This document shows, one piece after another, positions 59,747 through 64,000 of a stretch of DNA of 64,000 nucleotides. Source of the DNA: Denitrificimonas halotolerans. Lineage in GTDB: Bacteria; Pseudomonadota; Gammaproteobacteria; Pseudomonadales; Pseudomonadaceae. The position numbers and the translations under genes were made by a program. The notes under the pieces were generated by a model. It saw only the letters and a list, made by a program, of their open reading frames with translations, was not told the origin of the DNA and ran no database searches. Location: the NCBI RefSeq assembly GCF_034259425.1, contig NZ_JAXIVU010000004.1, positions 62,001 to 126,000 on the forward strand, written 5' to 3'. The number at the start of each line of letters is the position of its first letter. Within the stretch, counting starts at the first letter, position 1.

Positions 59747-60547
59747 ATGGATATCTTTGGGTTGGGCGTCTTGTTAATAGGGATGAGTGCCGCCACTTTT
59801 GGTAGCGGCTGGGCAAGTATTCACAATTATAATAAAGCGCGGTACTTGAGGGATACGCCTACCTCTAAAATACGCTCTGCAGCGCAAGGCTATGTAGAGT
59901 TATATGGTCAATTAAGTGAAGGGCTTGGGGAGCTGCAGGCACCGCTAAGTGCTAAGCCTTGTGTGTGGTGGTCGTACCGAATCGATCGAGAGGAGAAGAA
60001 TGACAAAGGTGAGCGAAAGTGGCGTAGAGTTGCGGCTCGACGCAGTACTAGTTTGCTGTGTTTAAATGATGGTACAGGGGAGTGTTGGATTGATCCGCAT
60101 GGGGCTGAGGTGATTACTCAAACAAAAGTAGTTTGGTATGGTGCAACTGCACACCCGCAAAGGCAGCCTCAGCGTAAAAAATTTTTAGGGTTAGCCTTAC
60201 GCGGTAACAAAAGCTACCGTTATATAGAGCATAGATTGCACTTGCATGATACGTTATATGCTATTGGCGATTTTTATAGCCGAGAAATAACAGAGAAAGC
60301 GTCACCGTCACCAAATTTGGAAGTAGATAGGTATAGACAACTCAGCGAGTACGCTTGGCAAAAGGCTGCTCAGTCTGAAATGCAGTATTTTTTAGGCAAG
60401 CCAGCGGCAGGACGGCCTTATATATTGTCTGATTTTGTTGAAGATAAAGTTGCTAAACGCTTCACCTGTAAAGCGATTTTATTCGCTTTTGTATGTTTAA
60501 GTAGTGCCATTATTGGGGCTTATTTAATTAATACGCATCTGTATTAG
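59747..60547 (+). CDS. GIDE domain membrane protein
   Basis: A 266-residue protein with an N-terminal helix (about 5-25) and a C-terminal helix (about 243-262) around a soluble domain that begins IRSAAQGYVELYGQLS and contains CVWWSYRIDREE. This is the GIDE/BAM-type domain shared with eukaryotic mitochondrial MULAN (MUL1) ligases. The RING finger that gives those proteins ubiquitin-ligase activity is absent. It pairs with LemA. Its 3' end overlaps pabB by four bases. Confidence 0.82.
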   Translation: MDIFGLGVLLIGMSAATFGSGWASIHNYNKARYLRDTPTSKIRSAAQGYVELYGQLSEGLGELQAPLSAKPCVWWSYRIDREEKNDKGERKWRRVAARRSTSLLCLNDGTGECWIDPHGAEVITQTKVVWYGATAHPQRQPQRKKFLGLALRGNKSYRYIEHRLHLHDTLYAIGDFYSREITEKASPSPNLEVDRYRQLSEYAWQKAAQSEMQYFLGKPAAGRPYILSDFVEDKVAKRFTCKAILFAFVCLSSAIIGAYLINTHLY

Positions 60548-61890
60548 TGAGCCAAATATAACCCCTCTAAAGTATCCATGAGTACGCGTACTTTCTGTAT
60601 GGACTCACGGTACTCCTCCTCAGGGTTTGAATCATATACGATCCCGCCGCCGCCCCAGCAACTGATTTCACCATGGTTGGCTAATAAGGTGCGAATGGTA
60701 ATTGAGCTGTCCATTTCACCGCGATTATCAAAATAGAAGATGCTGCCGCAATAAATACTGCGCTGAGTTGCTTCTAATTCGCTGATAATTTCCATCGCGC
60801 GGAGTTTTGGAGCTCCAGTGATGGAGCCGCCAGGAAAACTGCCGATCAACACATCTAGCGCATCGTATTGCTCAGCTAAAGTCCCAGTGATACTGCTGAC
60901 CATGTGGTGCACATTTGGGTAGCTTTCTAAAGCAAAGAGCTCAGGTACGTGCACGCTACCAGTGCTGCAAAAACGACCTAAATCGTTGCGTAATAAGTCC
61001 ACGATCATTAAATTTTCAGCCTGATCTTTCGCACTGGTTCGTAGTTCGTGAGCTAATGCTTGGTCTTGCTCAGGGGTTGTTCCGCGCGCGCGCGTTCCTT
61101 TGATCGGGCGGCTTTCAACTTTGCGTTGATGTACTTGGATCAGGCGTTCAGGTGATAAGCTGATAATCGCCTGCTGACTATTGACCCGTATAAAACTAGC
61201 GAAAGGTGTTGGGCAGCGCGCACGCAGGCTGCTATAAGCTTGCCAAGCGTCCCCTGAGTATTGGCTGCTAAAGCGTTGCGTATAATTGACTTGGTAGCAA
61301 TCGCCAGCCGTAATGTAATTATAAACGCGCTTTAGGTCGTTCTGATAGCGTTGCGCGTTAATGCGTGCAGCAAATGCCTTGGTTAAACTAAAGGGTGTGT
61401 TGGAAAGGATGGACTGAAAGTTGGTTGTAAAGAGGTTTAGTAATTCATTGCAACGCTCGGTAGTAACACTGCAGTGGCACATTAACCAGCTTTGCTTTTG
61501 TTGGTGGTCACTGATAACTGCCCAATTATATAAGCCTACAGTAGCACCGGCTAAACCTTCTGTTTCCACAGTTTGATTAAGATGATTAAAATCATAGGTT
61601 AAATATCCGATTAACCCTCCTGTAAATGGCAACTCAAGACCGTCAGGGGTTTGGCAAATACTGAGTTGTTTTACTAAGGATTGGCAGCGCTGACGAAATG
61701 TGTCTAATGACTCTGTAGGGTGCGGGCTCAATTGCGCTAAAGGCCAAGCGCTTAAAATATCAAAGCGTCCACGTTGACTTTCAGGTTGGCTCGAGTCTAA
61801 GAGTATAGCACCGGCTTGATCATGCACTTGTTGAAAGTAGTGGGCAGGATTGGGCTGGTAAGCAAGAGGGAAGAGCTGACAATGGGACAT
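60544..61890 (-). CDS. pabB: aminodeoxychorismate synthase component I
   Basis: A 448-residue chorismate-using enzyme that makes 4-amino-4-deoxychorismate for folate. The C-terminal chorismate-binding domain shows SRPIKGTRARG and FPGGSITGAPKLRAMEII, with the PIKGT lysine typical of PabB rather than TrpE. The N-terminal domain has GGLIGYLTYD. It lies convergent with the GIDE gene. Confidence 0.94.
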   Translation of the reverse strand: MSHCQLFPLAYQPNPAHYFQQVHDQAGAILLDSSQPESQRGRFDILSAWPLAQLSPHPTESLDTFRQRCQSLVKQLSICQTPDGLELPFTGGLIGYLTYDFNHLNQTVETEGLAGATVGLYNWAVISDHQQKQSWLMCHCSVTTERCNELLNLFTTNFQSILSNTPFSLTKAFAARINAQRYQNDLKRVYNYITAGDCYQVNYTQRFSSQYSGDAWQAYSSLRARCPTPFASFIRVNSQQAIISLSPERLIQVHQRKVESRPIKGTRARGTTPEQDQALAHELRTSAKDQAENLMIVDLLRNDLGRFCSTGSVHVPELFALESYPNVHHMVSSITGTLAEQYDALDVLIGSFPGGSITGAPKLRAMEIISELEATQRSIYCGSIFYFDNRGEMDSSITIRTLLANHGEISCWGGGGIVYDSNPEEEYRESIQKVRVLMDTLEGLYLAH

Positions 61891-61902
61891 AATACTTAAG
61901 TC

Positions 61903-61935
61903 ACGCTAAGACAGGCATAAAGCGTGGCTTAGCGT
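61903..61935 (-). terminator. hairpin after ATP-grasp gene
   Basis: ACGCTAAG and CTTAGCGT pair around an inner partly paired region. It sits between the stop of the ATP-grasp gene and the start of pabB. There is no T run. Confidence 0.4.
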
Positions 61936-61946
61936 AGGGGCCTTAT

Positions 61947-62933
61947 TCAGTTGTTTGAAGGAGGTGTGCTAGTAAAGTGTTGTTGAGAAAAACGTACACG
62001 CTCATCTGGCGATTGACTGATGCCTTTCTTTTTAAGTTCGGCAATATGTTTCTCAACAGTATGAGCGCGCAAGGTCAAGCCTGCATTATTAGCGATTTGA
62101 ATATTTAAACCAGGTCGAGCATTTAACTCTAAAATCAATGGACCTTTTTCTTGGTCTAGAACCATATCTACACCAATGTAGCCTAAACCGCAGAGTTCAT
62201 AACAGCCTGCTGAAAGCTTCATAAAACCATCCCAGTTGGGTAGCTGTACACCGGCTACAAGATTACTGGTGTCGGGGTGCTTGTTGATGATGTTATTGAG
62301 CCAAGTCCCTTGTAGTGTAAGACCTGTAGCGAGATCTACACCCACTCCAATAGCACCTTGGTGTAGGTTGGCTTTGCCTCCAGATTGACGCGTAGGTAAA
62401 CGTAGCATGGCCATAATGGGGTAACCCATTAAAACAATGATGCGAATATCCGGTACACCTTCATAACTGATGCTTTTAAAGAGAGGGTCAGGGGTGACGC
62501 GATACTCAATTAATGCACGGTCTCGCGCACCACCTAAAGAGTATAAGCCGGTTAAGATGCTAGAGATTTGATATTCAATTTCTTCATGGCTAATGATTTT
62601 TCCAGAAACTGTTTTAAAGCGGTCTTCAAAGCGATCAGCTACCACTAAAATACCATCCCCCCCGGCACCCATAGCGGGTTTAATAACAAAGTCATTGCGA
62701 CCTGCAAGAATGCTGTCTAGTTTGCTGATTTCTTTTTCGGTTGAAATCACGCCATACATTTCAGGTACATTGATGCCGGCTTCAATGGCACGTATTTTAG
62801 TGAGGATTTTATCGTCTACCACAGGGTATAAGCGGCGCTTATTGTATTTGAGTACGTAGTCAGCATTACGGCGGTTAATTCCCATGATCCCGCGTGTACT
62901 TAGTTCGCGCCAGGTTTTGATTAAACCGAACAT
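61947..62933 (-). CDS. ATP-grasp alpha-L-glutamate ligase-like protein
   Basis: A 328-residue RimK-type ATP-grasp enzyme. Features are the start with NADYVLKYNKRRLYPVVDDK, the nucleotide-binding VIKPAMGAGGDGILVV, and the metal-binding LILELNARPGLNIQIAN. It would ligate an amino acid to a peptide or protein; the substrate is unknown. It lies four bases after the 7TM transglutaminase-like gene, its usual partner in Pseudomonas. Confidence 0.9.
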   Translation of the reverse strand: MFGLIKTWRELSTRGIMGINRRNADYVLKYNKRRLYPVVDDKILTKIRAIEAGINVPEMYGVISTEKEISKLDSILAGRNDFVIKPAMGAGGDGILVVADRFEDRFKTVSGKIISHEEIEYQISSILTGLYSLGGARDRALIEYRVTPDPLFKSISYEGVPDIRIIVLMGYPIMAMLRLPTRQSGGKANLHQGAIGVGVDLATGLTLQGTWLNNIINKHPDTSNLVAGVQLPNWDGFMKLSAGCYELCGLGYIGVDMVLDQEKGPLILELNARPGLNIQIANNAGLTLRAHTVEKHIAELKKKGISQSPDERVRFSQQHFTSTPPSNN

Positions 62934-62937
62934 GTCA

Positions 62938-64000
62938 TCAATCCTTTAAAAAGGCTTTAAAGCGGAACAGCTCAGTTAAGCGATAACCGCGATAACGCCC
63001 CATTGCCAGCATAAAACCAACCATAATGAGTAGCACCGCAGGGAAGGTAAAAATAAAGTAGTTTAGCTCAGGGATACTCATTAGGTAGTGAGACAAAGCT
63101 GCAGCGAATAACGTGCCTATAGCAACCTTGAAGGCATGGTTACCGCCACGCTCTTCCCAAGTAATGGATAGTCGTTCAATTGTCATGGTTAAGATCACCA
63201 TTGGGAAAAGTGATACTGATAAACCACGTTCTAAACCAAGTTTGTGACTGAATAAACTGATTACTGCGATCAATACCACCACAAAAGTGAGGACCACAGA
63301 GAGACGTGGCAGCATTTGCAGCTTTAGGTGTTCTAAATAAGAACGTAAGGCCAAGCCAAGAGAGGTGATGATCGTAAAGAGCAGAATACCAAAGCCCAGC
63401 TGTGTTTCACGAAAGGCTAGGGCAATCAGTACCGGAGTAAAGGTACCTAAGGTTTGCAAACCACCTAAGTTGCGTAAAATTAAAATCACCATAACTCCAA
63501 GTGGAATCATAATCATTACTTGGTAGGTTTGCTGAGTTTGCAAGGGAAGGCCGTAGAGAGAGTAATCTAAAAAGCCCGCCTCAGTATTTTCACTGGTGAG
63601 TTGAGCTAAACGCATGGCGTTCATTTCGCTGTTGTTGATAGTGAAAGTTACTCGGGCTTTGTTGCCGCCTTCTAAGCTTACCAAAGGCTCATCACCTAAC
63701 CACCAAATCATACGGTCACTGGGTAAACCTTGAGCGCCAGATAGGGGGTTAAAATAAAGCCATTTTTTACCATTGTAACTGCGTAACCAGAGCTCAGGTT
63801 CTTGCGCAATCCCACCTTGTAAGCGAATGGTGTGTAAGCGTTGCATAGGTACGTGTGCAATCGAAAGTAGTAAATCAATTGCGTCGGTTTTACGCTCGCT
63901 TGAAGTGTCACCACCTAAGAGTAAACGGACATTATCATCGTCCGTATCATTGACTCGTTTTATGGTCTCACTAATAAAGGTTTCTACGTCGGCGGAGTGT
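62938..64000 (-). CDS. inactive transglutaminase fused to seven transmembrane helices, partial
   Basis: The frame stays open to the window end (before the in-window ATG at 63846 it reads KTDAIDLLLSIAHVP), so the gene starts outside and only the C-terminal 354 codons are seen. An N-terminal extracytoplasmic part precedes about seven membrane helices from QTYQVMIMIPLGVMVILI to the C terminus. In Pseudomonas this protein family occurs with an ATP-grasp ligase, as here, and often with an ATP-dependent zinc protease-like gene. The role is unknown; a peptide-modifying membrane system has been suggested for such sets. Confidence 0.88.
   Translation of the reverse strand, partial: HSADVETFISETIKRVNDTDDDNVRLLLGGDTSSERKTDAIDLLLSIAHVPMQRLHTIRLQGGIAQEPELWLRSYNGKKWLYFNPLSGAQGLPSDRMIWWLGDEPLVSLEGGNKARVTFTINNSEMNAMRLAQLTSENTEAGFLDYSLYGLPLQTQQTYQVMIMIPLGVMVILILRNLGGLQTLGTFTPVLIALAFRETQLGFGILLFTIITSLGLALRSYLEHLKLQMLPRLSVVLTFVVVLIAVISLFSHKLGLERGLSVSLFPMVILTMTIERLSITWEERGGNHAFKVAIGTLFAAALSHYLMSIPELNYFIFTFPAVLLIMVGFMLAMGRYRGYRLTELFRFKAFLKD

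Noticed and set aside
1..64000. CRISPR arrays, rRNA and tRNA genes
   Set aside because: I looked through all gene-free stretches and saw no regularly spaced repeats or tRNA/rRNA signatures.

Overview
The window is a continuous stretch of gammaproteobacterial chromosome that reads as a member of the Pseudomonadaceae. The evidence is the Pseudomonas-type gene sets and order: a nadK / phosphoesterase / rhomboid / DUF1315 / DUF2797 / pepN run, the cbrX-cbrA-cbrB regulatory module, an RssB-like phosphatase with its STAS partner next to tal and dusA, and clpS-clpA. By eye the base composition is well below that of typical Pseudomonas, which suggests a low-GC lineage of the family (for example relatives of Thiopseudomonas or Denitrificimonas); this placement is inference. 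Almost everything is core-genome-like. I saw no prophage, CRISPR array, rRNA or tRNA gene.

Layout. 1-10.2 kb: nadK (cut by the window start), a metallophosphoesterase, rhomboid protease, two uncharacterised families, pepN, then a YCF48 beta-propeller gene overlapping an MMPL/RND exporter gene. 10.3-20.2 kb: a nearly complete molybdenum-cofactor and molybdate-uptake region (moaA; a methyltransferase; moeA-moaE-moaD-moaC-mobA on the minus strand; moaB-moeA-modABC on the plus strand). Its 740-base gap holds the 3' end of a decayed IS200/IS605 tnpB with the terminal hairpin intact. 20.3-23.3 kb: an SDR, a SnoaL-like protein, a 1-Cys peroxiredoxin and a small hydrolase. 23.6-31.5 kb (minus): ppk2, yejK, a TAXI-type membrane-anchored protein, and cbrB-cbrA-cbrX. 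31.6-41.3 kb: a small membrane protein, yaaA, hrpA, alaC, an MFS transporter, a DUF1883 protein and a ZIP transporter. 41.4-47.3 kb: acnB with an unusually structured leader, a tandem universal stress protein facing miaE across a perfect FNR/Anr box, lpxH and ppiB. 47.4-54.8 kb: glnS-cysS, mlaA, a receiver-less RssB-like phosphatase with its STAS partner, tal and dusA. 55.3-64 kb: clpS-clpA, a coiled-coil membrane protein, lemA with a GIDE-domain gene, pabB, and an ATP-grasp ligase-like gene with a 7TM inactive-transglutaminase gene that runs off the window end.

How the genes work together. The molybdenum block can take up molybdate (ModABC), build molybdopterin (MoaA, MoaC, MoaD/MoaE), insert the metal (MoaB/MogA type plus two MoeA paralogues) and attach the nucleotide (MobA), which points to use of molybdoenzymes such as nitrate reductase. 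CbrX/A/B is the carbon/nitrogen control module of pseudomonads. The SpoIIE phosphatase and STAS pair resembles RssB/RssC but lacks the receiver domain.

Best candidates for something undescribed are the branched RNA-like structure and operator-like palindrome in front of acnB, the receiver-less RssB homologue, and the stranded tnpB/omega-RNA end inside the molybdenum cluster. All three are read from sequence alone and need comparative or experimental confirmation.
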